Source: Frigidibacter mobilis
GTDB lineage: Bacteria; Pseudomonadota; Alphaproteobacteria; Rhodobacterales; Rhodobacteraceae
Direction of reading: 5' to 3'
NCBI RefSeq assembly: GCF_001620265.1
Contig: NZ_CP012661.1
Location: 1,116,001 to 1,180,000 of the forward strand
Length of the DNA stretch: 64,000 nt
The position numbers and the translations under genes are program-made. The notes below the pieces were generated by a model. The model saw only the letters and a list, made by a program, of their open reading frames with translations. It was not told where the DNA came from and did not search any database. This document shows, piece after piece, positions 1 to 7,974 of this stretch (positions are counted from its first letter, which is position 1; each line of letters opens with the position of its first letter).

Positions 1-672
1 TCCGCCGATGGAGGTGGCCCAGAACCGGGCCGCGGCGGCGGGCAGGATCATGATCCCCACCGACATAAGCGTGCCAAGCGCCTGGAACCCGGCAACAAGG
101 TTCAGGACAACAAGGCCGAGGAAGATGAAATGCACCGGCCCGCTCCATCGGCTGACCGAGGCGAGGAAGCGCGGATCCGCGCATTCCAGCACCAGTGGGC
201 GGAAGACCAGCGCCAGCGTCACCAGCGTCACCGTGGTGATCGCGCAAAGCAGCGTCAACGCGGCATTGTCCAGCGCCAGAACGGTGCCGAAGAGGACGTG
301 CATCAGATCGACATTCGATCCTTTCAGCGAGACAAGCAGCACGCCAAGCGCCAGCGAGATCAGGTAGAAGGCAGCCAGCGCGGCATCCTCGCGCAGCGCG
401 GTGAACCGGGCGACGGCCCCGGTCAGCAGTGCCACGATCAGCCCCGCAACCACGCCGCCGATCGTCATCGCGCCAAGGTTCAGCCCCGCCACCAGATAGC
501 CCACCGCGGCCCCCGGTAAGATGGCGTGCGCCATCGCGTCGCCGGTCAGGCTCATCCGGCGTAGCAGCAGGAACACGCCCACTGGCGTGGCGCTCAGCGA
601 AATGGCAAGGCAGCCGAGAAGGGCGCGCTGCATGAAGGCGAATTGCGCGAAAGGTTCGATCAGCGGGGTCAT
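1..672 (-). CDS. znuB: Zinc/metal ABC transporter permease, ABC-3 family (partial, 3' end cut)
   Basis: Inner-membrane channel subunit of a zinc-type ABC importer. Translating the minus strand from the ATG at 672 gives 224 residues with no stop before the window edge, so the C-terminus is missing. The start MTPLIEPF, the early FMQRALLGC stretch, the RRMSLTGDAMAHAILPG segment and several hydrophobic helices are typical of ABC-3 (ZnuB/MntB) permeases. The ATG overlaps the stop of the upstream ATPase gene by four bases (ATGA), indicating translational coupling. Zinc rather than manganese is inferred from the Zur-like gene and Zur-type operator in the same operon. The periplasmic binding protein ZnuA is not in this window. 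Confidence 0.9.
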   Translation of the reverse strand, partial: MTPLIEPFAQFAFMQRALLGCLAISLSATPVGVFLLLRRMSLTGDAMAHAILPGAAVGYLVAGLNLGAMTIGGVVAGLIVALLTGAVARFTALREDAALAAFYLISLALGVLLVSLKGSNVDLMHVLFGTVLALDNAALTLLCAITTVTLVTLALVFRPLVLECADPRFLASVSRWSGPVHFIFLGLVVLNLVAGFQALGTLMSVGIMILPAAAARFWATSIGG

Positions 673-1397
673 GCGGCCCCCCGCTCGCAGACCGGCGCGT
701 CGTCGTCGAAATCCTCCGCCATCTGGCGCGCGCGGAATAGATTTTCCGCGGTCAGCACGGTTTCGGTGGGCCCATGCGCCACCTTCTCGCGCGCCAGAAG
801 CAGTGTTTGCGGAAAGTGCTTCCGCACCGCATCCATGTCATGCAGGACCGCCAGTACCGTGCGCCCTTCTCCATGCCAGCGCTTGACGACCAACAGCAGT
901 TCGGCGGCGGTGCGGGTGTCGAGCGCAGTGAATGGCTCGTCCAGCAAGATCAGCCTGGCGTCCTGCAACAGCACCCGCGCGAACATCACGCGCTGCATCT
1001 GGCCGCCCGACAAGGCTGAGATCGGGCGCTTGTCGAAGCCGGTCAAGCCCACGGCCACCAGCGCCTCGGCGACGCGCGCGGCATCGGCGCCCCGGATGCG
1101 GCCAAAGGCCCCCGCGCGGTGCCACAACCCCATAGCGACAAAGGCACCTACCGTGATCGGGAAGCTGCGGTCCACTTCGGAAAGCTGCGGCAGATAGGCC
1201 AGCCGTGCGGCCTTGCGGTCTATCCGGCCTTCAAGTGGTACAAGCTCGCCGGTAAGGCCCTTGAGCAGCGTCGATTTGCCCGCGCCGTTCGGGCCGACGA
1301 TGGCCGTCAGGCTGCCGGTTTCAATCTCGACATCCAGGTGATGTACCGCAGGGTGGCGGTCATAGCCAAGCGTCAGGTCACGGATCGACACTGCCAT
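669..1397 (-). CDS. znuC: Zinc ABC transporter ATP-binding protein
   Basis: Cytoplasmic ATPase (242 aa) driving the zinc importer whose permease follows directly. Visible motifs are Walker A GPNGAGKST (about residues 35-43), the ABC signature LSGGQ (129-133), Walker B LILLDEP (149-155) and the H-loop in LAVLHDMD (H186). Length and motif order match ZnuC/MntB-type ATPases. The start ATG lies three bases after the stop of the small membrane ORF, and the stop overlaps the permease start. Regulation is inferred from the upstream Zur-type palindrome at 2889-2905. Specificity for zinc is contextual; the ATPase alone would not distinguish zinc from manganese. Confidence 0.93.
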   Translation of the reverse strand: MAVSIRDLTLGYDRHPAVHHLDVEIETGSLTAIVGPNGAGKSTLLKGLTGELVPLEGRIDRKAARLAYLPQLSEVDRSFPITVGAFVAMGLWHRAGAFGRIRGADAARVAEALVAVGLTGFDKRPISALSGGQMQRVMFARVLLQDARLILLDEPFTALDTRTAAELLLVVKRWHGEGRTVLAVLHDMDAVRKHFPQTLLLAREKVAHGPTETVLTAENLFRARQMAEDFDDDAPVCERGAA

Positions 1398-1400
1398 CGT

Positions 1401-1502
1401 TCAGCCCACCACCGCCCAAAGGCCGACCCACAGCGCGCCCGACACCCCAAGCGCGATGGCCAGCCGCCAGGCGGCGCCCGACAAAAGCAGGTCCCGGTTC
1501 AT
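1401..1502 (-). CDS. 33-residue membrane peptide in the zinc-uptake operon
   Basis: Small ORF on the minus strand. It begins MNRDLLLSGAAW and runs into a single hydrophobic segment (LAIALGVSGALWVGLW), which fits a one-pass membrane peptide. Its ATG overlaps the stop of the GNAT-Zur gene (ATGA at 1499-1502), and its TGA is followed after three bases by the znuC ATG, so it exactly fills the gap between two coupled genes. I do not recognise a family. The spacing and hydrophobicity support expression, but so short an ORF could arise by chance. It may be an accessory peptide of the transporter or only a translational relay. Confidence 0.5.
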   Translation of the reverse strand: MNRDLLLSGAAWRLAIALGVSGALWVGLWAVVG

Positions 1503-2383
1503 GCCTTGCTCGCCGCGCAATCGCCACAGCGGCCGCGCACTTCTATGGTCCTTCTTGCCTCGGCGAAGCCTTCGGCCGCGAGGCGGAGGTGCAGGCTGTC
1601 GAACAGATCGGGCGTAGCCAGGTTGCGTACGGATCCGCAATCGTCGCAGATCGCCACGACACCCGGCGCGGGCGAGGTCAGTGGCACCCAGGCGCGCAGG
1701 GTTTCGATCCGCCGAACGAGCCCGGTATCCTCCAGCCCCTTCAGCGCGCGATAGACGGTCGGCGGCGCCGCCACGCCCCCGCCCTGCTGCATCCGGTCCA
1801 GCAGCTGATAGGCCGTCATCGGGGTGTTGGACATGCGCAAAAGGCTCAGCACCTTGGCCTCGTTCGGTGTCAGCTGAGGCGCCGCAGCGGCCTCCATCTG
1901 CATGACCAAAGCATCGGCCACCGGACTGGAGCGGCGATGCCAGGCTGCCGGGCGAAGCTCTGTCTGCCGGAAGCCGCGGCGTTCGTAGAACGCGATGGCC
2001 CGCGTGTTGTCTGCCGCCACCGCCAGCCACAGCGGCCGGGTCGGGTGCCGTGCCATGTGGTCTTGAACCACCCTGTCCAACAGCTCGGCGCCGTGGCCGC
2101 TCCCCGGCTGAACGTCGCCGAACTCTTCGATCTTCGGACCTGGCGCGCTGCTGCTCTGGCCGGTGATCCACAAAAATGCGGCAACACCTGCGTCTGGCAG
2201 GTCGAGAACCATCACCGCCTGGTCATCCGAAGTCATGGCCGCCAGCAGGGCGGATTCCGCATGGTCTGCCAACTTGTCCAGATTGCCCGGCGCGTTCAGT
2301 ATCGACTGGATCGCTGCCAGATCGCCGCGATGCGCTTTGCGCACCCGGCCTTCAGAAAATTTTGGGGCGGCGACGTGGACCAT
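1499..2383 (-). CDS. GNAT acetyltransferase domain fused to a Zur (Fur-family) repressor
   Basis: A single 294-residue ORF with two domains. Residues 1 to about 165 look like a GNAT fold: PGSGHGAELLD resembles the acetyl-CoA loop, and LWLAVAADNTRAIAFYERRGF is the usual C-terminal GNAT signature. Residues about 166-294 form a Fur-type regulator with a winged helix (TVYRALKGLEDTGLVRR) and two zinc-binding CxxC pairs (C246/C249 and C286/C289). The CDDCG...CGDC layout resembles Zur rather than Fur. The start ATG overlaps the hisI stop (TGATG). Position beside znuCB, a COG0523 gene and a Zur-type box supports a Zur role that controls its own operon. Alternatively, loss of a stop codon could have joined two formerly separate genes. 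Confidence 0.82.
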   Translation of the reverse strand: MVHVAAPKFSEGRVRKAHRGDLAAIQSILNAPGNLDKLADHAESALLAAMTSDDQAVMVLDLPDAGVAAFLWITGQSSSAPGPKIEEFGDVQPGSGHGAELLDRVVQDHMARHPTRPLWLAVAADNTRAIAFYERRGFRQTELRPAAWHRRSSPVADALVMQMEAAAAPQLTPNEAKVLSLLRMSNTPMTAYQLLDRMQQGGGVAAPPTVYRALKGLEDTGLVRRIETLRAWVPLTSPAPGVVAICDDCGSVRNLATPDLFDSLHLRLAAEGFAEARRTIEVRGRCGDCAASKA

Positions 2384-2766
2384 CAGAGGATCGTCGGGCT
2401 CGGGGCATCGCCGTAGACGGCGGCGGGGTCGAACCACCGCGCCGCTTCGGTAAACCGCAGCGGGCCTCCGGCGGCCGCCCCAATGGGAACCTCGCGGTAA
2501 AAGCAGGACCGATAGCCGACATGGCAGGATGCGCCTGAACCTCCCACGTCCACCACCAGCCACACCGCGTCCTGGTCGTCGTCTATCCGTATCCGCACCA
2601 CGCGCTGCACCTGTCCCGAGGTTGCGCCCTTGTGCCAGACCATCCGGCGGGTGCGGCTGAAGTAATGTGCCTCGCCCGTCTCGATGGTCAGCCGCAGCGC
2701 CTGATCGTTCATCCAGCCCAGCATCAGCACCGCGCCGTCCCCGGCATCTGTCGTCACGCAGGGCAT
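2383..2766 (-). CDS. hisI: Phosphoribosyl-AMP cyclohydrolase paralogue (HisI2-like), 5' end out of frame
   Basis: HisI hydrolyses phosphoribosyl-AMP in histidine synthesis. The family core is plain: MLGWMN, YFSRTRRMVWHKGATSG, the acidic metal site DDDQD, and CHVGYRSCF. The usual first zinc-ligand cysteine (DCD in other HisI) is Asp here, while the two later cysteines remain. In-frame codons upstream of 2766 encode conserved HisI sequence (FDVEEGSALAPRFPAEGLM), but no start codon precedes them before a TGA. The ATG at 2854 is in another frame, separated by a six-base homopolymer at 2833-2838; removing one base would join them into a normal HisI. HisI2 paralogues near COG0523 genes are a known zinc-starvation theme. 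This is the first gene of the operon. Confidence 0.85.
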   Translation of the reverse strand: MPCVTTDAGDGAVLMLGWMNDQALRLTIETGEAHYFSRTRRMVWHKGATSGQVQRVVRIRIDDDQDAVWLVVDVGGSGASCHVGYRSCFYREVPIGAAAGGPLRFTEAARWFDPAAVYGDAPSPTIL

Positions 2767-2888
2767 CAGCCCCTCCGCCGGAAAGCGCGGCGCAAGGGCG
2801 CTGCCTTCCTCGACATCGAAGACCGGTTGATCGGGGGGCGAAGGTCACGGACATCACTGCTTGCTTTCGAGGGTGTTATCGTTAATAT

Positions 2889-2905
2889 ATGTTATAGTAT
2901 AACAT
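2889..2905. promoter_or_regulatory. Zur-type operator between divergent zinc genes
   Basis: Perfect palindrome ATGTTATA-G-TATAACAT in an otherwise GC-rich genome. It matches the proteobacterial Zur-box pattern built around TGTTATA/TATAACA. It lies 13 bases before the COG0523 start (2918) and about 35 bases upstream of the likely true hisI start (2854), so one site could control both directions. The TATAGT/TATAAC content could also supply -10 elements, consistent with repression by occlusion. Confidence 0.88.
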
Positions 2906-2917
2906 GGCGCAAGCAGC

Positions 2918-4048
2918 ATGACATCCCAAATTCCCCTGACCCTGATTACCGGCTATCTCGGTGCCGGAAAAACCACTCTGGTGAATGCGCTGCTGCGCGA
3001 CGCCTCTGCCGGCCGCATCGCCGTTGTCGTCAACGAGTTCGGCGATGTGGGCCTTGACCACGACCTGATCGTCGAGGCGACCGAGGAGATGGTGCTGCTG
3101 TCCTCTGGCTGCATGTGCTGCACGGTGCGCGGCGATCTGGTGCAGGCGCTGGACGGGTTGCTCGAAAAGCGCAGCGCCGGCAGGCTTGCATTCGATCGCA
3201 TCGTCATAGAGACCACGGGCCTCGCTGATCCCGCGCCGATCCTGCACACGCTGATCGTGACGCCGGACCTCGGCGCGGCGCTGCGGATGGATGGGGTGGT
3301 CACGGTCTGCGACGCCGTGAACGGGGCTGCGACCCTGGATGCAGGATTCGAAAGCATCCAGCAGGTGGCGATGGCCGATGTGCTGGTGCTGTCCAAGACC
3401 GATCTTGTGACGCCGTCCGAGGCAGGGCGATTCCGCGCCCGGCTGGCAGCACTCGCGCCCGGCGCAAGGATCGTCACGGCCGAGCGCGGGGCGGTTCCGG
3501 TGGCCGAGCTGTTCGGGCATGGCGCCCCTGTCAAGGGCGGCGCCCTGTCCGAGGCAGAGGCCTGGGTGAACATGCCGGCCTATGCCGCTTCGCCCGCGCC
3601 TCTGTCGGCCCTGGCCATGTCGCAGGCACCGCGTGCTGCCGGCCCGAGCCACGGCCTGTTCGGGCTGACGCCCGCGCCGCGCACCAGCCTGCTGGCCGTG
3701 ACCACCCCCACGGCCCGCCATGATGACCGCATCACCTCTGTCGCGATGACATTTGATGACCCGATCAACCCGACGATGCTGGATATCTGGATGCACGCCT
3801 TGGTCGCGGTGTGCGGTCCCGACATCCTGCGCCTGAAGGCCGTGATCTGGGCCGAGGGTCTCGACACGCCCTTCGTGATCCACGGGGTTCAGCACATTAT
3901 TGACGCCCCTGTCCGCCTCGCCCGCTGGACGGGGCAGGACCGCAAGAGCCGTATCGTCATCATCGGCCGCGATCTGCCACGCGAGGATTTGCTCGAAAAC
4001 CTCGATGTCCTGAGGACGCGGCCGGTTGTGCATAGCTTGCCAATGTAG
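2918..4048 (+). CDS. COG0523/CobW-type G3E GTPase, zinc metallochaperone (ZigA/YeiR-like)
   Basis: GTP-dependent metal chaperone, 376 aa. Walker A is GYLGAGKTT (residues 12-20). The metal-binding CxCC motif is C65-M-C67-C68, Walker B/switch is ETTGLADP, and SKTD serves as the guanine-specificity motif. A CobW C-terminal domain follows (VAMTFDDPINPTMLDIWMHAL onward). COG0523 members under Zur control deliver zinc to priority enzymes during zinc limitation. That role is inferred from the palindrome at 2889-2905 and the divergent znu/hisI2 operon. Alternatives within the family, such as cobalt or nitrile-hydratase chaperones, fit the context poorly. The ATG at 2904 inside the operator is in another frame and soon stops. 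Confidence 0.9.
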   Translation: MTSQIPLTLITGYLGAGKTTLVNALLRDASAGRIAVVVNEFGDVGLDHDLIVEATEEMVLLSSGCMCCTVRGDLVQALDGLLEKRSAGRLAFDRIVIETTGLADPAPILHTLIVTPDLGAALRMDGVVTVCDAVNGAATLDAGFESIQQVAMADVLVLSKTDLVTPSEAGRFRARLAALAPGARIVTAERGAVPVAELFGHGAPVKGGALSEAEAWVNMPAYAASPAPLSALAMSQAPRAAGPSHGLFGLTPAPRTSLLAVTTPTARHDDRITSVAMTFDDPINPTMLDIWMHALVAVCGPDILRLKAVIWAEGLDTPFVIHGVQHIIDAPVRLARWTGQDRKSRIVIIGRDLPREDLLENLDVLRTRPVVHSLPM

Positions 4049-4297
4049 GCTCTGGCATTCAGCTTGACCCGCCGCGCACCCGTGGTGCACCCGCGGCCAA
4101 TGATTCTGGTTTCAGGCCGGCAAGGAAGGGCGAGGCTGCCCTTGAGGCTGCGTTGACCGCCCTGCAGGAAGCGTGCGCGAGGACGGATTACCGGGGGTGT
4201 TCAGCTCAGCTTACGGCGGCTGTCGCGCGATCCGCTTCCTGAAGGGTTTCGCGGCGTCCAACGGGTGATGCGCCGGCTGCTCCCGCGCAGCCGCCCG

Positions 4298-5593
4298 TTA
4301 CCCCATCCTTTTGCCGCCGATCCAGACACCGGCCACCGCGCGGTCGTCGCCCATCATGATCGTGGGGAACAGCGCCTCCCACAGGTCGCCCGCGCGGGCG
4401 GAGCGCTGCGCGATGGCGGGGGTGGAGCCGAGGTCGATGGCGACCAGATCCGCCTCCATCCCCACGGCGAGGTTGCCTACCTTGTCCTCGATCCGTAGCG
4501 CGCGGGCAGAGCCCACCGTCGCCAGCCACCACAGCTGCGAGGGGTGCAGCGCCGTGCCGCGCAACTGTGCCAGTTCATAGGCCGCGGCCATCGTGCGCAG
4601 CATGGAAAAGGACGAGCCCCCCCCGGTATCCGTCGCCAGCCCGATCCGCAGCCCCGTTGTCACCAGTCCGGCCATGTCGAAGATGCCGGATCCGATGAAG
4701 GTGTTCGAGGTCGGGCAATGCACCAGGCTCGCCCCCGCCTCGCGCAGCCGGTCCCGCTCGCGCGCCGTCAGATGGATGGCATGGCCGTAGACCGCGCCCT
4801 CGGCCAGCAGGCCCTGCGCCTCGTAGGTATCCAGATAGTCGCGGGCCTGCGGGAAGAGGCTCTTCACCCACTCGATCTCATCCGTCTGTTCGCTGAGGTG
4901 CGTCTGCATCAGGCAATCCGGGTGCTCGCGCCAGAGCTGGCCCAGCATCATCAGCTGCTCTGGTGTCGAGGTCGGCGAGAAGCGGGGGGTGATGACGTAC
5001 GAGAGCCGGTCCACCCCGTGCCACTGTTCAAGCAGGCGGCGGCTGTCGTCATAGGCCGATTGCGGGGTGTCGCGCAGCCCTTCGGGCGCGTTGCGGTCCA
5101 TGCAGGTCTTGCCGGCCAGCGCCCGCATCCCGCGCGCCTGCGCGGCGGCGAAGAAGGCGTCGACGCTGGCGGGGTGGATGGTGGCATAGCTGCACATGGA
5201 GGTAGTGCCATGCGCCAGCGCCAGATCGAAATAGCGCCCCGCGATTTCGGCGGCATAGGCGGGGTCCTCGAAGCGCATCTCTTCGGGGAAGGTATAGCTG
5301 TTCAGCCAGTCGATCAGCCGCTTGCCCCAACTGGCGATGATCCCGGTTTGCGGGTAATGCACATGCGCGTCGATGAACCCGGCGGACAGCAGGGCATTGC
5401 CCATGTCGGTGACGGCGGCTTGCGGATGGGCGGCCCGCAGGGCATCTGCCTCGCCCGTCGCCGCAATGCGCCCGCTGCGGATCAGCACCGCCCCGCGGGC
5501 GGAATGGCGGGCGGCAGCTGGCCCTTCCGCGAAAGGATCGCCGGCAAAGGCAAGCGTCTGTCCGATCACCAGTTGATCCACCGTGGCCTCCAT
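4298..5593 (-). CDS. guaD: Guanine deaminase
   Basis: Cytosolic zinc amidohydrolase (431 aa) converting guanine to xanthine in purine salvage and catabolism. The metal-binding HxH is in FIDAHVHYPQ. Further family signatures are MQTHLSEQ, GHAIHLT, HCPTSNTFIGSG and LATDTGGGSSFSML, and length is as expected. It is convergent with the COG0523 gene, with 249 bp between them. I see no convincing gene in that gap, only GC-rich sequence with a short CACC/GGTG hairpin. No xanthine dehydrogenase or uric acid genes are adjacent, so it appears to stand alone here. Confidence 0.93.
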   Translation of the reverse strand: MEATVDQLVIGQTLAFAGDPFAEGPAAARHSARGAVLIRSGRIAATGEADALRAAHPQAAVTDMGNALLSAGFIDAHVHYPQTGIIASWGKRLIDWLNSYTFPEEMRFEDPAYAAEIAGRYFDLALAHGTTSMCSYATIHPASVDAFFAAAQARGMRALAGKTCMDRNAPEGLRDTPQSAYDDSRRLLEQWHGVDRLSYVITPRFSPTSTPEQLMMLGQLWREHPDCLMQTHLSEQTDEIEWVKSLFPQARDYLDTYEAQGLLAEGAVYGHAIHLTARERDRLREAGASLVHCPTSNTFIGSGIFDMAGLVTTGLRIGLATDTGGGSSFSMLRTMAAAYELAQLRGTALHPSQLWWLATVGSARALRIEDKVGNLAVGMEADLVAIDLGSTPAIAQRSARAGDLWEALFPTIMMGDDRAVAGVWIGGKRMG

Positions 5594-5795
5594 CTTGCCG
5601 GGGTTTCCCGACTTCCAGCAGATCGGGCGCGCGCAGGCAACAGCGGATGCGGGTGTTCAGGGCGGAGGCGATGCCCAAAGCCCGTTTTGGGTTTCATTCT
5701 GAACCGTGCCAGTTTGCCGGAGGCCGGGTTTCATGAATTGCGCGGCCCTGCCCGACACCCTTCATGCTTACGGTCCAGAGCAGGCCCGCTCCGGC

Positions 5796-7169
5796 TCATC
5801 CCAGCCAGACATCCCCGTTTAGCGTGTTCGCCAGAAACGAGAGGCCATTGCGCAATCCTTCGCGGCTGATCGGCCCGCCAAGGCAAACCCTGACATGCTC
5901 ACCCGGCGCGCCGAGCACGGTAAACGCGTCAGAGGGCATCAGGCCGATACCATGTCCGTTCATCCTGCCCATCAGCTCGGCGCAGCTGACCCCGGCGGGC
6001 AGGTTGAGCCAGATGTTGAATGCGTGCGGGTCAGACTCGAACCGCATTTCGTGCAGAACATCTGCGGCAATGGACTGGCGGGCCGCGCTTTCGGCCCGGA
6101 TGAAGCGGCAGATGCGGTCTGCGGTGCCATCCTCGATCCAGCGCGTCACCAGCGCCATCGACAGCGGCGAGGCCATGACATTCGCTACCCGCAGGCTTTG
6201 TGCCAACTGGTAAGCGGCCCGGCCGTCCGGCGCGATGGTGAAGGCAAGGCGCAAGCCGGCGCCGACGCATTTGGCAAGCCCCCCGATGTGCCATGTCAGA
6301 TCGGGGGCAAGTGTGGCAAAGGGTGCGGGGGCGCCGGGCTGGATGAACCCGTAGGCATCATCCTCGATCAGCGGCAGGCCATGCCGCAGCAACAGGTCGG
6401 CGATCTCCGCGCGGCGCGGGGCGGGGATGGTCCGCGTGGTCGGGTTCTGCAACGTCGGGTTCAGGTAGAGCGCCTTGGGGCGATGATCGCGTATCGCCCC
6501 GCTGAGGGCGTCGGGCAGGATGCCTGCCGCGTCGGTCGGCAGGCCGATCAGCGTGAGACCCAGCCGGGCGGCAATGGACCGCACGCCGGGATAGGTCACG
6601 CCCTCGCACAGGATCACGTCGCCGGGGCTGGCCAGATTGCCCAGAATGGCTGTCATCGTCGCATGGGCGCCCGGCGTCACGGCGATCCGGCCCAGGTTGG
6701 GAACCATGCCGCGCAGCGAGAGCCATGACAGCGCCGCCGAGCGGTCCATCTCTGATCCGACGGCGGATTGATAGCGCAGCAGCGATACCAGATTGGCGCC
6801 TACGGTCTCCAGCCCGGCGCGCATCGCCGCCAGCAATGCGGGATCGTCCGGTTCGGGTGGCAGGTTCATCGTGAGGTCCTGCTCGCGCAAGCGGCGGGGA
6901 TCGGCGACCGGACTGCCCTGGTCTGCCTTCGCCCGGACGAACGTACCACGGCCGACATGGCTCTCTACCAGCCCGCGCGACTGTGCTTCGGCATAGGCAC
7001 GGCTGATGGTGGTGAAATCCAGCCCCAGCTGTTCGGCCAGCCGCCGCTGCGGCGGCAACTGGTCTCCGGTGGTCAGGATGCCGTTGGCGGTGTCCTGCTC
7101 GATCGCATCGGCAATTTCCAGATACCGGGGCCTGCCACTCGTCCCGATTGAGGGCACCCATCTTTTCAT
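5796..7169 (-). CDS. MocR/PdxR-type regulator (GntR wHTH + class I aminotransferase fold)
   Basis: The N-terminal 80 or so residues form a GntR winged helix (YLEIADAIEQD, LPPQRRLAEQLGLDFTTISRAYAEAQSRGLVESHVGRGTFV). The rest is an aminotransferase-like PLP domain (PGAHATMTAILGN, LYLNPTLQNPTTRTIP, LIEDDAYGF, with the likely PLP lysine in GGLAKCVGAGLRL). I chose the ATG at 7169 (MKRWVPSIG), which matches usual MocR starts and has GGCGG just upstream; an ATG at 7187 would add six residues. It is divergent from the Nit1C cluster across 250-odd bases, so it is a natural candidate to control that cluster. The effector is unknown; MocR proteins commonly sense PLP or amino compounds. Confidence 0.9.
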   Translation of the reverse strand: MKRWVPSIGTSGRPRYLEIADAIEQDTANGILTTGDQLPPQRRLAEQLGLDFTTISRAYAEAQSRGLVESHVGRGTFVRAKADQGSPVADPRRLREQDLTMNLPPEPDDPALLAAMRAGLETVGANLVSLLRYQSAVGSEMDRSAALSWLSLRGMVPNLGRIAVTPGAHATMTAILGNLASPGDVILCEGVTYPGVRSIAARLGLTLIGLPTDAAGILPDALSGAIRDHRPKALYLNPTLQNPTTRTIPAPRRAEIADLLLRHGLPLIEDDAYGFIQPGAPAPFATLAPDLTWHIGGLAKCVGAGLRLAFTIAPDGRAAYQLAQSLRVANVMASPLSMALVTRWIEDGTADRICRFIRAESAARQSIAADVLHEMRFESDPHAFNIWLNLPAGVSCAELMGRMNGHGIGLMPSDAFTVLGAPGEHVRVCLGGPISREGLRNGLSFLANTLNGDVWLG

Positions 7170-7198
7170 CCGCCAACTCCGCCTCATCCACGATTGAC

Positions 7199-7212
7199 TG
7201 CATGTGTATGCA
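7199..7212. promoter_or_regulatory. Short inverted repeat upstream of the MocR gene
   Basis: TGCAT-GTGT-ATGCA lies about 30 bases upstream of the regulator start. It could be an autoregulatory operator, but it is short and unsupported by a second copy. Confidence 0.3.
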
Positions 7213-7337
7213 TCGACGGGCAGAACGACAAGAGCCCGAATGGGGCTGGGTTCATCAGCTAGGGAGAGGCGGTGAGCTGCCTTGTTCGAGCTCAGAATAC
7301 GTAAATCTCTGCCTCATCATTTTGCAGATTTCAAATT

Positions 7338-7387
7338 TTGATCGCTATTTTGTATGTAAAATTGTTTAGCATATTGATCGCATCAAT
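7338..7387. promoter_or_regulatory. Candidate operator region in front of the Nit1C cluster
   Basis: The octamer TTGATCGC occurs at 7338-7345 and again at 7374-7381, 36 bases apart. The second copy forms part of a perfect inverted repeat ATTGAT-CGC-ATCAAT (7373-7387). The stretch is strikingly AT-rich for this genome and ends 45 bases before the first gene. Spaced direct repeats are typical of MocR binding sites, so this is a reasonable target for the divergent regulator. No confident -35/-10 pair could be chosen. Confidence 0.5.
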
Positions 7388-7432
7388 TCTTGCCGGAATC
7401 TGAATGCACCCCATCGCAAACAGGAGCGGCAG

Positions 7433-7915
7433 ATGCCTACAGTCACCAAGGAATCCCACAAACCCGGCGATTTTTTCGTCGATTACGAGAGCAAGGTGTT
7501 CGAGGACGTGAAGGCCGAGGCCGGGGAAAAGGCGCTGGTGACCTTCCACACAATGGCCTTCGAAGGCTCGATCGGACTGGTCAACATCCTCAACGCGATC
7601 CGCCTGCTGAAGAAGGGTTTCGACACCTCGATCCTGCTTTACGGGCCTGGCGTCCTGTTGGGCGTGCAGCGCGGCTTTCCCAAGATCGGCGACGAGGCAT
7701 TCCCGGGACACCAGAACTTCAACAAGAACCTCGAGCGCTTCATGTCCGAGGGCGGCAAGGTCTACGCTTGCCGCTTCGCGCTCCAGGCGCTGTATGGCAC
7801 GGGCGAGCCGGCGCTGATCCCGGGCATCACCCCGATCCTGCCGCAAGACGTGCTGGACTGCATCCTTCTGCACAAGAAGGCGAATGCCGTCATCATCGAC
7901 ACCTGGACGGTCTGA
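7433..7915 (+). CDS. MSMEG_0572/Sll0783 family nitrogen-starvation protein
   Basis: First gene of the cluster (160 aa, soluble). Recognisable family sequence includes [38 protein letters not shown] and [15 protein letters not shown]. The fold is probably DsrE/YchN-like, from the nucleotide-like beta-alpha pattern. The family is defined by the cyanobacterial Sll0783 and mycobacterial MSMEG_0572 proteins; Sll0783 is nitrogen-starvation induced and influences polyhydroxybutyrate in Synechocystis. The biochemical activity is not established. AGGAGCGG precedes the ATG. The gene is followed by 59 bases before the nitrilase. Confidence 0.9.
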   Translation: MPTVTKESHKPGDFFVDYESKVFEDVKAEAGEKALVTFHTMAFEGSIGLVNILNAIRLLKKGFDTSILLYGPGVLLGVQRGFPKIGDEAFPGHQNFNKNLERFMSEGGKVYACRFALQALYGTGEPALIPGITPILPQDVLDCILLHKKANAVIIDTWTV

Positions 7916-7974
7916 TCCCGGAGGGCTCGCCAGCAGGCGGGCCTCCCACCTCTCCTTGCGCCAAGGACATCCTC

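Noticed and set aside
4049..4297. Possible remnant coding segment (LEAALTALQEACAR-like) between the COG0523 gene and guaD
   Set aside because: Short, no start, and no family recognised; could be chance in GC-rich DNA.
7388..7415. Possible sigma-54 promoter before the Nit1C cluster (CCGG...ATGCA)
   Set aside because: The GG and GC elements are not at the required ten-base spacing, so I do not call it.
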